A stretch of DNA of 31,086 nucleotides. Source: a virus. The position numbers were made by a program, and so were the translations under genes. Positions 7,908 to 13,455 of the stretch are shown here, piece by piece; position 1 is the first letter of the stretch; every line of letters begins with the position of its first letter. Location: positions 1-31,086 of the IMG/VR virus record IMGVR_UViG_3300031576_000589; one strand, written 5' to 3'. The notes beneath the pieces are model-generated. The model worked only from the letters and a program-made list of their open reading frames with translations, made no database searches and was not told the DNA's origin.

Positions 7908-7929
7908 ACCTCCAATTAAAAAAAATTAA
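7908..7929 (-). repeat. repeated RBS leader cassette (copy 1 of 4)
   Basis: On the minus strand this reads AATTTTTTTTAATTGGAGGT just before the ATPase start. Near-identical leaders stand before the genes starting at 9518 (9523-9542), 9727 (9732-9753) and, as TTTTTAATTGGGGGT, 10978 (10982-10996). The shared part goes beyond the SD itself, so the leader was probably duplicated with gene insertions or is kept for translation control. Confidence 0.6.
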
Positions 7930-7934
7930 ACCGC

Positions 7935-7975
7935 TATAGACCTCTATATAATATTATACAATATAGAGTTCTATA
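7935..7975 (-). promoter_or_regulatory. leftward promoter flanked by two operator-like palindromes
   Basis: Palindromes lie at 7962-7975 (centre GT) and 7935-7948 (centre CC). Between them, on the minus strand, is a perfect -10 TATAAT (7958-7953). A -35 hexamer 17 bp upstream is weak (TTAATA). One palindrome would cover the spacer and the other the start of transcription, the classic layout for repression. It would drive the ATPase, VWA and downstream genes. Confidence 0.5.
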
Positions 7976-7977
7976 TA

Positions 7978-8061
7978 TTAAACTTTATTTACTTTGTTAC
8001 TGGAAAGATCATGGTCTTTTTTACATTTCGTATTACCGCAAGCACAATAGTTTCGTTTCAT
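7978..8061 (-). CDS. 27-aa putative Cys-rich peptide
   Basis: The ATG at 8061 has a GGAAG SD 7 nt upstream and lies 2 bp after the ArdC-like gene. The peptide has three Cys and one His in metal-binding-like spacing (YCACGNTKCKKDHD). It ends immediately before the operator pair. The size makes it uncertain, but SD, spacing and the Cys pattern favour a real gene. Function unknown. Confidence 0.4.
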   Translation of the reverse strand: MKRNYCACGNTKCKKDHDLSSNKVNKV

Positions 8062-8062
8062 A

Positions 8063-8869
8063 TTAAGCTTCCTGTGTTTCTAAGTTCTCGAGTATTGCAT
8101 TCTCGAAAGCACTTCTGCCGCTTTTTATTATGCGATCGGCGCAACTGAATATACGCCTTGCAGAAGTTTCTTTAATCTCATTGCTTCCAATATAGTCTTG
8201 AATGTATCCTCTGCAAAGTTCTGCCCCTTCCATACCAAGAGTATCAAGACAGAGTAATGCAGAAGCTTCGGCTTCTACTTCCTGAATGGTTTTGACTTCA
8301 TGGTTTATATTCTCATGCTTTAAAAGGGCGTGAGACATTTCATGTAGTAAAGTCTTGAGTTTGAAAGGGCAGAGCGGATTAATAGCAATGTCCTTTTTGT
8401 TTTCAGTATAGCCTTGGACATTGCCGTTAGTTGAGGTGAAAGGTATTTCTGTAAACTCAAGAGTCTTTAATGCGGTTTCTTTATTCCAAGTTGGCGGTTC
8501 TTTGAACACAGGTTCTTGACCTTCAGTCTGTGAGAGTAAAAACCAATGGTATTGTAAAGAGAACCACATAATTTTCTTGAGTTTCTTTTCGCCTGTAGTT
8601 TTATTAACCTCTTCTATTTCTTTAAAGAAAGGCTGGATTAAACCAATGGCGTGTTCGCCTTTCTTTACATGGCGCCCCATAGCTTTCCATTGCTTGAAAC
8701 TATTAATAGGCGAAGGCTGAAGCTTCTTGCCAACAGCTTGACTCCAAGCCATTAATTGGTTACCTAGCGAATAGTTCCAGAATAGTTTATAGGCGTTACT
8801 TAAAACGCCCGCTTCTGTTACGGCTGACTTTAATAGTTCAGCCCATTTAACTTGTCTTTGCGGATTCAT
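8063..8869 (-). CDS. ArdC-like anti-restriction protein with zinc metallopeptidase domain
   Basis: This 268-aa protein starts at an ATG that overlaps the upstream small gene by 4 bp (ATGA). The N-terminal 110 residues (WAELLKSAVTEAG, YSLGNQLMAWSQA, FKQWKAMGRHVKKGEHAIG) match the ArdC N-terminal single-strand-DNA-binding domain type. The C-terminal half has HEMSHALLKH (176-185) and a downstream acidic helix EVEAEA (197-202) as a likely third zinc ligand. ArdC proteins protect incoming plasmid or phage DNA from restriction, which fits an early-expressed phage gene. Target specificity cannot be seen. Confidence 0.8.
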   Translation of the reverse strand: MNPQRQVKWAELLKSAVTEAGVLSNAYKLFWNYSLGNQLMAWSQAVGKKLQPSPINSFKQWKAMGRHVKKGEHAIGLIQPFFKEIEEVNKTTGEKKLKKIMWFSLQYHWFLLSQTEGQEPVFKEPPTWNKETALKTLEFTEIPFTSTNGNVQGYTENKKDIAINPLCPFKLKTLLHEMSHALLKHENINHEVKTIQEVEAEASALLCLDTLGMEGAELCRGYIQDYIGSNEIKETSARRIFSCADRIIKSGRSAFENAILENLETQEA

Positions 8870-9015
8870 AATTCATTCTCCCTTTTAATTTTGGTTTTAA
8901 GGTTCAGTTCCATTTCTTTAAATAAAATATCAAACATATCCTGTTGATATTTTAAAGCTTTTGCCTGAACGTGCTGGTCACACAGCCGTTCGGTGGTACA
9001 ATCTTTACAATCCAT
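8866..9015 (-). CDS. 49-aa Cys-containing small protein
   Basis: The ATG at 9015 has a strong AGAAAGGAG SD. The sequence starts MDCKDCTTERLCDQH, giving CxxC plus Cys/His spacing for one zinc ion, followed by a long amphipathic helix. Its TGA stop overlaps the ATG of the ArdC-like gene, so the two are translationally coupled and may act together. Family unknown. Confidence 0.65.
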   Translation of the reverse strand: MDCKDCTTERLCDQHVQAKALKYQQDMFDILFKEMELNLKTKIKRENEL

Positions 9016-9027
9016 AGAATCTCCTTT

Positions 9028-9213
9028 CTATTTATTAATAAACTCATAAGAGCCGCCGCCTAATTCTTTAATATAAAAGTAAATACCTAATAGTTTCTTC
9101 TGTTCTTCAGACATATTAGGTAAATAGGCAACAGCATGAGGCTTTTCAGCAGGGTAAACATACATTTTGTTTACCTTTATTCTATTACGAATAAAGTTTA
9201 CTAATTTATTCAT
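9028..9213 (-). CDS. unknown 61-aa protein
   Basis: I take the ATG at 9213 (MNKLVNFIRN) rather than an upstream TTG at 9231. An operator palindrome abuts this ATG and provides the AGAGG SD, the same arrangement as at 1344. The first half is basic (FIRNRIKVNKMYVYPAEK) and the second half acidic to neutral (LPNMSEEQKKLLGIYFYIKELGGG). No motif is recognised. Confidence 0.6.
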   Translation of the reverse strand: MNKLVNFIRNRIKVNKMYVYPAEKPHAVAYLPNMSEEQKKLLGIYFYIKELGGGSYEFINK

Positions 9214-9226
9214 ATAGACCTCTATA
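9213..9226. promoter_or_regulatory. operator-like palindrome that contains an RBS
   Basis: Plus-strand centre CC. On the minus strand it runs directly into the ATG of the 61-aa gene, with the central AGAGG as SD. It lies only 2 bp after the stop of the 96-aa gene (9228), so it separates two cistrons. Confidence 0.7.
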
Positions 9227-9227
9227 C

Positions 9228-9518
9228 TCAAAGAGTATTTATTTTGACATGAGTTTCGTCGTGTTCCTGCACGACGTATGTTCCTTTATGGACTATATTT
9301 GCGGTTATATGAAACCGCCCGACTTGTTTTTCCTTGACAGCCATTTTCTTGAATTCGTCTTTAATGGCTTCGTCGATTACTTTGAATTCTGCCGCCGCTT
9401 CTTTCGCGGCTTCGCGTTTCTCTAATAGAATTTCTAAAACATTCAGGTCAAGACGGCTATTATTCTTATAGCCTTCTGTATCAAGACCTGCTTTGGCTAA
9501 TACTTCAACTAGTTTCAT
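9228..9518 (-). CDS. unknown 96-aa protein
   Basis: The ATG at 9518 is chosen because the upstream TTG at 9530 lies within the SD (TTGGAGGT). The N-terminus is MKLVEVLAKAGLDTEGY. A helical Lys/Glu/Ala-rich centre follows (LEKREAAKEAAAEFKVIDEAIKDE), then a C-terminal beta part (FHITANIVHKGTYVVQEH). The leader is a copy of the AATT-polyT-GGAGGT cassette. Function unknown. Confidence 0.7.
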   Translation of the reverse strand: MKLVEVLAKAGLDTEGYKNNSRLDLNVLEILLEKREAAKEAAAEFKVIDEAIKDEFKKMAVKEKQVGRFHITANIVHKGTYVVQEHDETHVKINTL

Positions 9519-9565
9519 AGATACCTCCAATTAAAAATTAAATACGAATTTCTCCACGTGTGGAA

Positions 9566-9727
9566 TTAATCTTGGTCATTTGACATTGCTTTGAACCACG
9601 CCTTATGCCATTGTAACCAAACTCTGGAAGCACGTTCGCGGTCTTCAGCCGCCTTTTGTGCTTCAGCGTCTAAAAGTTCATGGTCTTTAGCTACTTCTTT
9701 AGCTAAAGTTACTTCTTTGTTACTCAT
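9566..9727 (-). CDS. unknown 53-aa helical protein
   Basis: The ATG at 9727 has SD TTGGAGGT within the repeated leader cassette. The protein is a single charged helix followed by a Trp-rich C-terminus (RVWLQWHKAWFKAM). It lies between the nucleotidyltransferase and the 96-aa gene in one leftward run. Confidence 0.65.
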   Translation of the reverse strand: MSNKEVTLAKEVAKDHELLDAEAQKAAEDRERASRVWLQWHKAWFKAMSNDQD

Positions 9728-9756
9728 AGAAACCTCCAATTAAAAAAATTAAACAA

Positions 9757-9770
9757 TATAGACCTCTATA
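9757..9770. promoter_or_regulatory. operator-like palindrome, centre CC
   Basis: Exact TATAGA-CC-TCTATA overlapping the stop codon of the nucleotidyltransferase gene and standing upstream of the 53-aa gene leader. Confidence 0.65.
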
Positions 9771-10251
9771 GTCCTCGAAGTTTAGGTTCTTTCCATTCTT
9801 TACCGAAGAGTGCATAAATACTTTCTTCGGTATTGCCTGCTAATTGTTGCCCGCTAGAATCAAATATTCCATTATCATTAAAAGTCCAGCCGTTATTCTT
9901 ACACTTAACGGCATAGCCTATAGAATATCCAGCCGATCCTGTTCGTCTTAATAGGCAAGCCCCCCAGCTTGTTTCATTAGTAAAGTAAAAGTCAAATTGA
10001 ATGCCGCCTATTTCGGCATTAATTTGTTTATCGCCATACTTAAGAACCTTGAAATTGCTATGAATGAATTGACGTGTTATTGCGTTTGGTATTATAACAA
10101 TATCCACATCTTTAAATCCAAGCTGTTTTCCACGTCGATAACTACCTGCTACGTCTATTTTAACACATGGGATTGCCTTTATATAAGCTGAAAGTATTTT
10201 ATCGACCTCAGATCTGGAAAGCTCTTTACCGTTTACTAATAGCCCGCCCAT
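9766..10251 (-). CDS. DNA polymerase X/beta-like nucleotidyltransferase, 161 aa
   Basis: The ATG at 10251 has an AGGTGG SD 3 nt upstream; the longer frame to 10275 has no better signal. Motifs in order: GSYRRGK (36-42), DVDIVI with the two catalytic Asp (48, 50), the third carboxylate in IQFDFYF (87), then RRTGSAGYSI (102-111) and a thumb-like C-terminus, FGKEWKEPKLRG. This matches the palm and thumb of family X polymerases but without the N-terminal 8-kDa or fingers modules. The role could be gap filling, end processing or nucleotide addition. It sits among early genes. Confidence 0.75.
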   Translation of the reverse strand: MGGLLVNGKELSRSEVDKILSAYIKAIPCVKIDVAGSYRRGKQLGFKDVDIVIIPNAITRQFIHSNFKVLKYGDKQINAEIGGIQFDFYFTNETSWGACLLRRTGSAGYSIGYAVKCKNNGWTFNDNGIFDSSGQQLAGNTEESIYALFGKEWKEPKLRGL

Positions 10252-10483
10252 AAGCCACCTCTTCGAGTTTAGCAACTCTAAAGCCTTGTCTATATATCAT
10301 ACGCCATATTAAATCCGAAGTCTTGTCTTGAGTAATTGAGCATAGACAAGTTAATTGTCTTAATGCTCCTTCACATAAAACCGCCCCTCTGTAGTTCTCT
10401 TCTTTAATAGCCATATAGAATTCCCGATAGGTCTTGAAAGCCTCTTTTATCAAGACCTCTGTATCTATTTTATTTCCCGACAT
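10226..10483 (-). CDS. unknown 85-aa helical protein
   Basis: Start taken at the ATG at 10483 (MSGNKIDTE), preceded by a GGGGGCG SD; an upstream ATG at 10495 adds four residues. It overlaps the upstream zinc-ribbon gene by 14 bp and the following nucleotidyltransferase start by 26 bp, so all three are likely translated as a coupled set. Mostly helical (FKTYREFYMAIKEENYRGAV) with two Cys in LTCLCS. Family unknown. Confidence 0.65.
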   Translation of the reverse strand: MSGNKIDTEVLIKEAFKTYREFYMAIKEENYRGAVLCEGALRQLTCLCSITQDKTSDLIWRMIYRQGFRVAKLEEVAYGRAISKR

Positions 10484-10634
10484 AGACGCCCCCATTCTCT
10501 TTAATTTCTTTAACAGTCTTAAGAATATCTAGTCTTAATTCTGTAAAAGCGCATAGAGTGCAAAAGTCCTGTTCATGAAATTTAATTGTCCTATGTTCGG
10601 ATATGTGAATACCACACTTATTGCAGTTATTCAT
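10470..10634 (-). CDS. 54-aa zinc-ribbon protein
   Basis: The ATG at 10634 has a GGGAGGT SD. The sequence has CNKC near the N-terminus and CTLC about 20 residues later, with His residues between, a small zinc-ribbon pattern. A helical C-terminus (LRLDILKTVKEIKE) follows. It overlaps the next gene. Confidence 0.65.
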   Translation of the reverse strand: MNNCNKCGIHISEHRTIKFHEQDFCTLCAFTELRLDILKTVKEIKENGGVYVGK

Positions 10635-10666
10635 AGAAACCTCCCTTACTTCTCTTTACAGAAAAC

Positions 10667-10978
10667 TTAATTTTTATTTAATACAATTTGCCTCTTTTGC
10701 GGCAGAACATAACCGTTAACCACTTCCATTTTACCATAGTTAGTAAACCCAAGAGTTATCTTGTCTTTATGATCATGGGCGTGGAAGTAGGTTTTAAGTT
10801 TACCTAAGTTTCGCCCAAGAATAGGCATAAGCGTTATGTTCCGTCCTTTGACGTCTATTAAGTCCTCGACTCTTTCAACGTCTTTAGGTTTTGCTTTAAT
10901 AGGCAAGACCGTTACTGAATAACCAAACGGTTTAAAGAAAGCCGCAAGGTCTTGAGAACCTGTTTGAAATTGCGCCAT
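10667..10978 (-). CDS. unknown 103-aa protein
   Basis: The ATG at 10978 has a GGGGG SD within a copy of the repeated leader. The sequence contains IDVKGRNITLMPILGRNLG, then TYFHAHDHKDKITLGF with a His/Asp cluster that could bind metal. The end is a basic strand (LPQKRQIVLNKN). No family recognised; a small DNA-binding or single-domain enzyme is possible. Confidence 0.65.
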   Translation of the reverse strand: MAQFQTGSQDLAAFFKPFGYSVTVLPIKAKPKDVERVEDLIDVKGRNITLMPILGRNLGKLKTYFHAHDHKDKITLGFTNYGKMEVVNGYVLPQKRQIVLNKN

Positions 10979-11000
10979 AAAACCCCCAATTAAAAAGCCG

Positions 11001-11234
11001 TTATTTAATAAGGCAAACGGCCGAAGCCTTTGGAAGAGCCAATTCGCTTTTAGCTATCGCTACTGCTATATCGAATCGGCAAGAGGCACAAACGTTTGTG
11101 CCGACTACTTGAACCTTACAAATTCGACAAGGTTCAATTCGCCTATAGCATTCAGGGTATCTAGCTAAATGAATGGCTAGATACTTGTATGCAATAGCCT
11201 TAAAATCGCATACAAGACAAGAATAAATATTCAT
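11001..11234 (-). CDS. 77-aa Cys/His zinc-finger protein
   Basis: First gene of the leftward block, with an AAGGGGGG SD. The N-terminus CLVCDFKAIAYKYLAIHLARYPEC resembles a C2H2-type finger (Cys-x2-Cys ... His ... Cys). It is followed by CRIC and CASC, a second zinc site. The first position in the block, beside the control region and two operator palindromes, makes it a candidate regulator, for instance the protein binding the TATAGA-NN-TCTATA sites. This is inference only. Confidence 0.7.
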   Translation of the reverse strand: MNIYSCLVCDFKAIAYKYLAIHLARYPECYRRIEPCRICKVQVVGTNVCASCRFDIAVAIAKSELALPKASAVCLIK

Positions 11235-11309
11235 AAAACCCCCCTTATAGAATAGCCTATTATTAAAATAGTATATATAAGGTATAGGCTTAAACCCTTA
11301 TATATAGAA

Positions 11310-11349
11310 TATAGACTTCTATATAAGTAAATGAATATAGACTTCTATA
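11310..11349. promoter_or_regulatory. pair of operator-like palindromes, centres CT
   Basis: Copies at 11310-11323 and 11336-11349, again with 26-bp spacing, upstream of the leftward block. A tentative minus-strand promoter lies beside them (TAGACA-like -35 at 11382-11377 and TTTATA-like -10 at 11358-11353); it is weak by consensus. Confidence 0.6.
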
Positions 11350-11372
11350 TAGTATAAATAAGAAGTTTAATT

Positions 11373-11428
11373 TAATTGTCTAAAATTAATTATCTAAAAT
11401 TAATTATCTAAAATTAATTATCTAAAAT
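11373..11428. repeat. four tandem 14-bp repeats (iteron-like)
   Basis: Units at 11373-11386, 11387-11400, 11401-11414 and 11415-11428 read TAATTATCTAAAAT; only the first differs, with G for A. Tandem short repeats beside an A/T-only tract are typical of replication-initiator or partition sites. Confidence 0.85.
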
Positions 11429-11567
11429 ATTAACAAGTAAAATTAAAAAATGTTTGAAAGAAAATAAAAATATTTTTATTTTATTTTTATTTTAGTTTTT
11501 GTTTTTGGCTTACATATTATTAACAAGTAAAAGTAAAAAATGTTTGAAAGAAAATAAAAATATTTTT
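11428..11567. repeat. 50-bp direct repeat in A/T-rich tract
   Basis: Copies at 11428-11477 and 11518-11567, 90 bp apart, with one mismatch (T at 11443 versus G at 11533). Each begins TATTAACAAGTAAAA and ends AATAAAAATATTTTT. The tract between is almost pure A/T and would melt easily. With the iterons this makes the best origin or initiator-binding candidate in the window. Confidence 0.8.
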
Positions 11568-11604
11568 GAAAATAATTTAGGAAAATTTTTAGACAGAAAA
11601 AGGA

Positions 11605-11651
11605 GTAGGGGGGCTGCTACAGTCCGCAGAGAATTTTTTCACTTCCCCTAC
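11605..11651. other. stem-loop between the repeats and the promoter
   Basis: GTAGGGG (11605-11611) pairs perfectly with CCCCTAC (11645-11651). An inner CTGC/GCAG pair (11614-11617 with 11626-11629) adds a second stem. It is GC-rich against an A/T-rich background. It could be part of an origin or a terminator-like structure; a T-run lies inside, not after it. Confidence 0.45.
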
Positions 11652-11661
11652 AATTTTATGT

Positions 11662-11690
11662 TTGACAAACACACTACAATATTGTATAAT
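11662..11690 (+). promoter_or_regulatory. consensus sigma70 promoter, probably leaderless
   Basis: TTGACA (11662-11667), 17-bp spacer, TATAAT (11685-11690): a perfect match. The ATG of the downstream gene is at 11697, so transcription should start at or next to the start codon and leave no room for an SD. Confidence 0.85.
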
Positions 11691-11696
11691 GTTATT

Positions 11697-11882
11697 ATGA
11701 AAAAAGAAAAGAAATGTAAGAAGCATAAATGGGTGGACGAATATGTTGGTGTGTCTAACGACACTAGAATATTGCTGCGCAGTTCTGCTATATGCGCAAA
11801 ATGCGGTAACTTTTATAGTTATGCGTCTGAACATTATAATTTAAAATACCTTAAACTTCGTAAACGTTTTCATGATTATTAG
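11697..11882 (+). CDS. 61-aa basic zinc-binding protein, leaderless
   Basis: The ATG at 11697 is the only Met in the frame; the open frame upstream to 11499 is A/T-rich non-coding sequence. The sequence has a Lys-rich start (MKKEKKCKKHKWVDEYVG), then CAKCGNFYSYASEHYN, so Cys/His ligands for one zinc ion, and a basic tail. It is the first rightward gene from the consensus promoter and should be expressed immediately by host RNA polymerase. A DNA-binding or host-takeover role is plausible but not shown. Confidence 0.7.
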   Translation: MKKEKKCKKHKWVDEYVGVSNDTRILLRSSAICAKCGNFYSYASEHYNLKYLKLRKRFHDY

Positions 11883-11884
11883 AA

Positions 11885-11898
11885 TATAGAGGTCTATA
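11885..11898. promoter_or_regulatory. operator-like palindrome containing an RBS
   Basis: Exact TATAGA-GG-TCTATA between two rightward genes; its AGAGG lies 9 nt before the ATG at 11902 and is the only SD there. Confidence 0.7.
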
Positions 11899-11901
11899 GT
11901 T

Positions 11902-12171
11902 ATGGAAAATTTATTTAACGTTCATATATGGAGTGACCGCATAACATTAAAAAGCAGAAACAAAGGGCGAAGCTTTGAGCTTCGTTTCAGAATAGCCACA
12001 AGCAGCAGGCAGCGGTGCGAGATTTGTAGAAAACCTTTAGATCAGAATAGTACATATATTACAAGTATTTATGGCTTAAGTTTTTCTTTTTCTAACACGT
12101 CTTCAACCATTTGCACTAATATAGGCGGGTCTAATACTTCAACTAGTTTGTCGTACGGCATATTTATATAA
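11902..12171 (+). CDS. small CxxC protein, C-terminus doubtful
   Basis: The ATG at 11902 follows an operator-embedded SD. The first 55 residues look real (FNVHIWSDRITLKSRN, RFRIATSSRQRCEICRKPLD), with one CxxC. The last 34 residues are Ser/Thr/Ile-rich and lie antisense to the 3' end of the minus-strand gene at 12069-12338. The original 3' end was therefore probably lost, and this is likely a truncated gene reading into its neighbour. Confidence 0.45.
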   Translation: MENLFNVHIWSDRITLKSRNKGRSFELRFRIATSSRQRCEICRKPLDQNSTYITSIYGLSFSFSNTSSTICTNIGGSNTSTSLSYGIFI

Positions 12172-12338
12172 TGAGTTGTCCCATTACTTAATGTTATATA
12201 CGAATATTTTCTGTCGGATTTAGGACTCACAGATACGATAGCGTCTTGAAGAATAAGAATGTCGTACATTATGTTATGTGGAGCGCAGAGTTGGTTGTCG
12301 TCTGATATGCTTATTTGTTGGAGCTGTAGTCTTTTCAC
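12069..12338 (-). CDS. unknown 89-aa protein, beta-rich
   Basis: GTG start at 12338, with no clear SD. The central part (AIVSVSPKSDRKYSYITLSNGTTHYINMPYDKLVEVLD) alternates strands and one helix and resembles small FlbD/LytTR-like beta folds, by impression only. An operator palindrome lies 59 bp upstream (12397-12410). It converges with the rightward gene at 11902. Confidence 0.55.
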   Translation of the reverse strand: MKRLQLQQISISDDNQLCAPHNIMYDILILQDAIVSVSPKSDRKYSYITLSNGTTHYINMPYDKLVEVLDPPILVQMVEDVLEKEKLKP

Positions 12339-12396
12339 GGCATGTATTATAATTATTTACTATATTTAAAGCAAATAAAAAACATATTTTGTAAAG

Positions 12397-12410
12397 TATA
12401 GAGGTCTATA
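12397..12410. promoter_or_regulatory. operator-like palindrome, centre GG
   Basis: Exact TATAGA-GG-TCTATA in the intergenic region upstream of the minus-strand 89-aa gene. Confidence 0.7.
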
Positions 12411-12421
12411 GTCTAGAAAAA

Positions 12422-12500
12422 AGGGCGGCATTTATGGGGGGAATTCTTTTCGACTCATGTTTTTTTAATTTAGGCTATAAGCCCAAGTCGGATTCGCCCT
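12422..12500. ncRNA. candidate nested stem-loop RNA
   Basis: Three nested pairings fit: AGGGCG/CGCCCT (12422-12427 with 12495-12500), TTCGACT/AGTCGGA (12449-12455 with 12486-12492, one G-T) and GGCT/AGCC (12473-12476 with 12480-12483). The region is non-coding and more GC-rich than its surroundings. It does not fold as a tRNA. Strand and function are unknown; the plus strand is used for pairing here. Confidence 0.3.
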
Positions 12501-12593
12501 AGCCACCCGAAATCAATTCTATTCTTTCTCCCTTAAATTACAAGCCTTTGAGTTTTCTTTTGTCATTATTTTTTAAATATTTTTCCTTACGTA

Positions 12594-12622
12594 TTGATTA
12601 ATGGAAAAAATAGGACTAAAAT
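12594..12622 (+). promoter_or_regulatory. sigma70-like promoter
   Basis: TTGATT (12594-12599), 17-bp spacer, TAAAAT (12617-12622). It would start transcription near 12629, about 32 nt before the GTG at 12661, and drive the zinc and membrane-protein genes. Confidence 0.5.
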
Positions 12623-12660
12623 AATATGCGGTTGGTGGGTTAAGAATAGGTGGTGGTTAG

Positions 12661-12852
12661 GTGAAAGGGGAACGGCCGTATAACTTATTTATGATCCGTA
12701 CGGCTTGCGGCGAAGTTCTGATTAAATACACGCATGTCGGAGACTGGACAGATCAGATTTTAGAACACGTCAATAAATGTATATTTTGCGGCAAAGACTT
12801 TGCTGCGAATATAATTCGGGAAGTATTTTCAGAAACAGACGACTTGAGGTGA
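12661..12852 (+). CDS. 63-aa small protein with CxxC
   Basis: GTG start at 12661 with AGGTGG upstream; an internal ATG (MIRTACGE) is a less likely alternative. Ligand-like residues are a lone Cys in TACGE, then His and CIFCGKDF. The TGA stop is 3 bp before the next ATG, so the genes are coupled. Similar in size and style to the other phage zinc-ribbon proteins in this window. Confidence 0.55.
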   Translation: MKGERPYNLFMIRTACGEVLIKYTHVGDWTDQILEHVNKCIFCGKDFAANIIREVFSETDDLR

Positions 12853-12855
12853 AGT

Positions 12856-13137
12856 ATGGAGACAGATTCGAACGGAATGTTAATGTTAGTTGCCGGGTTT
12901 ATGTCCGGGTATTTAGTAGGCTTTATTGCTGGTGTTCTAGCTAAGTTTCTTATTGACTGTATTTTAAAAACATTCCTCACTACAATCGATTGGTTTGGCA
13001 AAAATAAAATCAGCGGATTTTTTAGAGGTACTGGTCTGGACGAAATAAATAACGCTGTTAACGAAAAGAATAAAGTAATCAGCGAGAAGAATCGAATAAT
13101 TAGTGACAGGCATAAAGGCAATAAAAATGCGGGATAA
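12856..13137 (+). CDS. 93-aa membrane protein with coiled-coil tail
   Basis: SD GAGGTG. Residues about 9-40 are hydrophobic with Gly-rich helix-packing motifs (LVAGFMSGYLVGFIAGVLAKFLIDCIL). They are followed by an amphipathic segment and a charged C-terminal coiled coil (NEKNKVISEKNRIISDRHK). It is first of three consecutive small membrane proteins. A role at the host membrane, such as superinfection exclusion, is possible but unproven. Confidence 0.65.
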   Translation: METDSNGMLMLVAGFMSGYLVGFIAGVLAKFLIDCILKTFLTTIDWFGKNKISGFFRGTGLDEINNAVNEKNKVISEKNRIISDRHKGNKNAG

Positions 13138-13267
13138 GATAAAACCAATTTTATGTGTTGCCGGATTAGTAATAAGCGGTATAGCGCTTTTTGCCTGTGT
13201 GGTTTCGTTTAGTTACGGCTTTTATTTAAAAGCTCTTCGGTTATATACCGAACTGTCTATAAAGTAA
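13127..13267 (+). CDS. 46-aa single-pass membrane protein
   Basis: The ATG at 13127 overlaps the previous gene by 11 bp. A short basic N-terminus (MRDKIK) is followed by one membrane span (PILCVAGLVISGIALFACVV) and a short tail. No SD is obvious, so translation probably depends on coupling. Confidence 0.55.
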   Translation: MRDKIKPILCVAGLVISGIALFACVVSFSYGFYLKALRLYTELSIK

Positions 13268-13272
13268 ATTAT

Positions 13273-13455
13273 ATGGTTACTACTGATATAATTGCCTTAA
13301 TTGTTGTGTATTTGGTTATTCTATTTGTGTTTTTAGATATAACACTAACTAGCGCAAAATATATATTTATTTGTGTTATGCGAGGCGTTTATTGGTTTGA
13401 TCATAAAATGAGCGACTTTTATACACGTGGGGAAAAGCCGCCTAAAAACCAGTAA
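13273..13455 (+). CDS. 60-aa membrane protein
   Basis: Starts 5 bp after the previous stop. An N-terminal span (DIIALIVVYLVILFVFLDI) is followed by a second amphipathic hydrophobic stretch (YIFICVMRGVYWF) and a charged tail. Third of the small membrane-protein set. Its 3' end overlaps the convergent gene at 13442 by 14 bp. Confidence 0.55.
   Translation: MVTTDIIALIVVYLVILFVFLDITLTSAKYIFICVMRGVYWFDHKMSDFYTRGEKPPKNQ

Noticed and set aside
11373-11428. CRISPR array
   Set aside because: The 14-bp units are directly adjacent with no spacers.
11499-11696. N-terminal extension of the 61-aa zinc protein
   Set aside because: The extension lies in the A/T repeats and hairpin, and the promoter at 11662-11690 would be inside it.
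12421-12510. tRNA or tmRNA gene
   Set aside because: No T-arm consensus, anticodon stem or acceptor pairing fits; I see no tRNA anywhere in the window.
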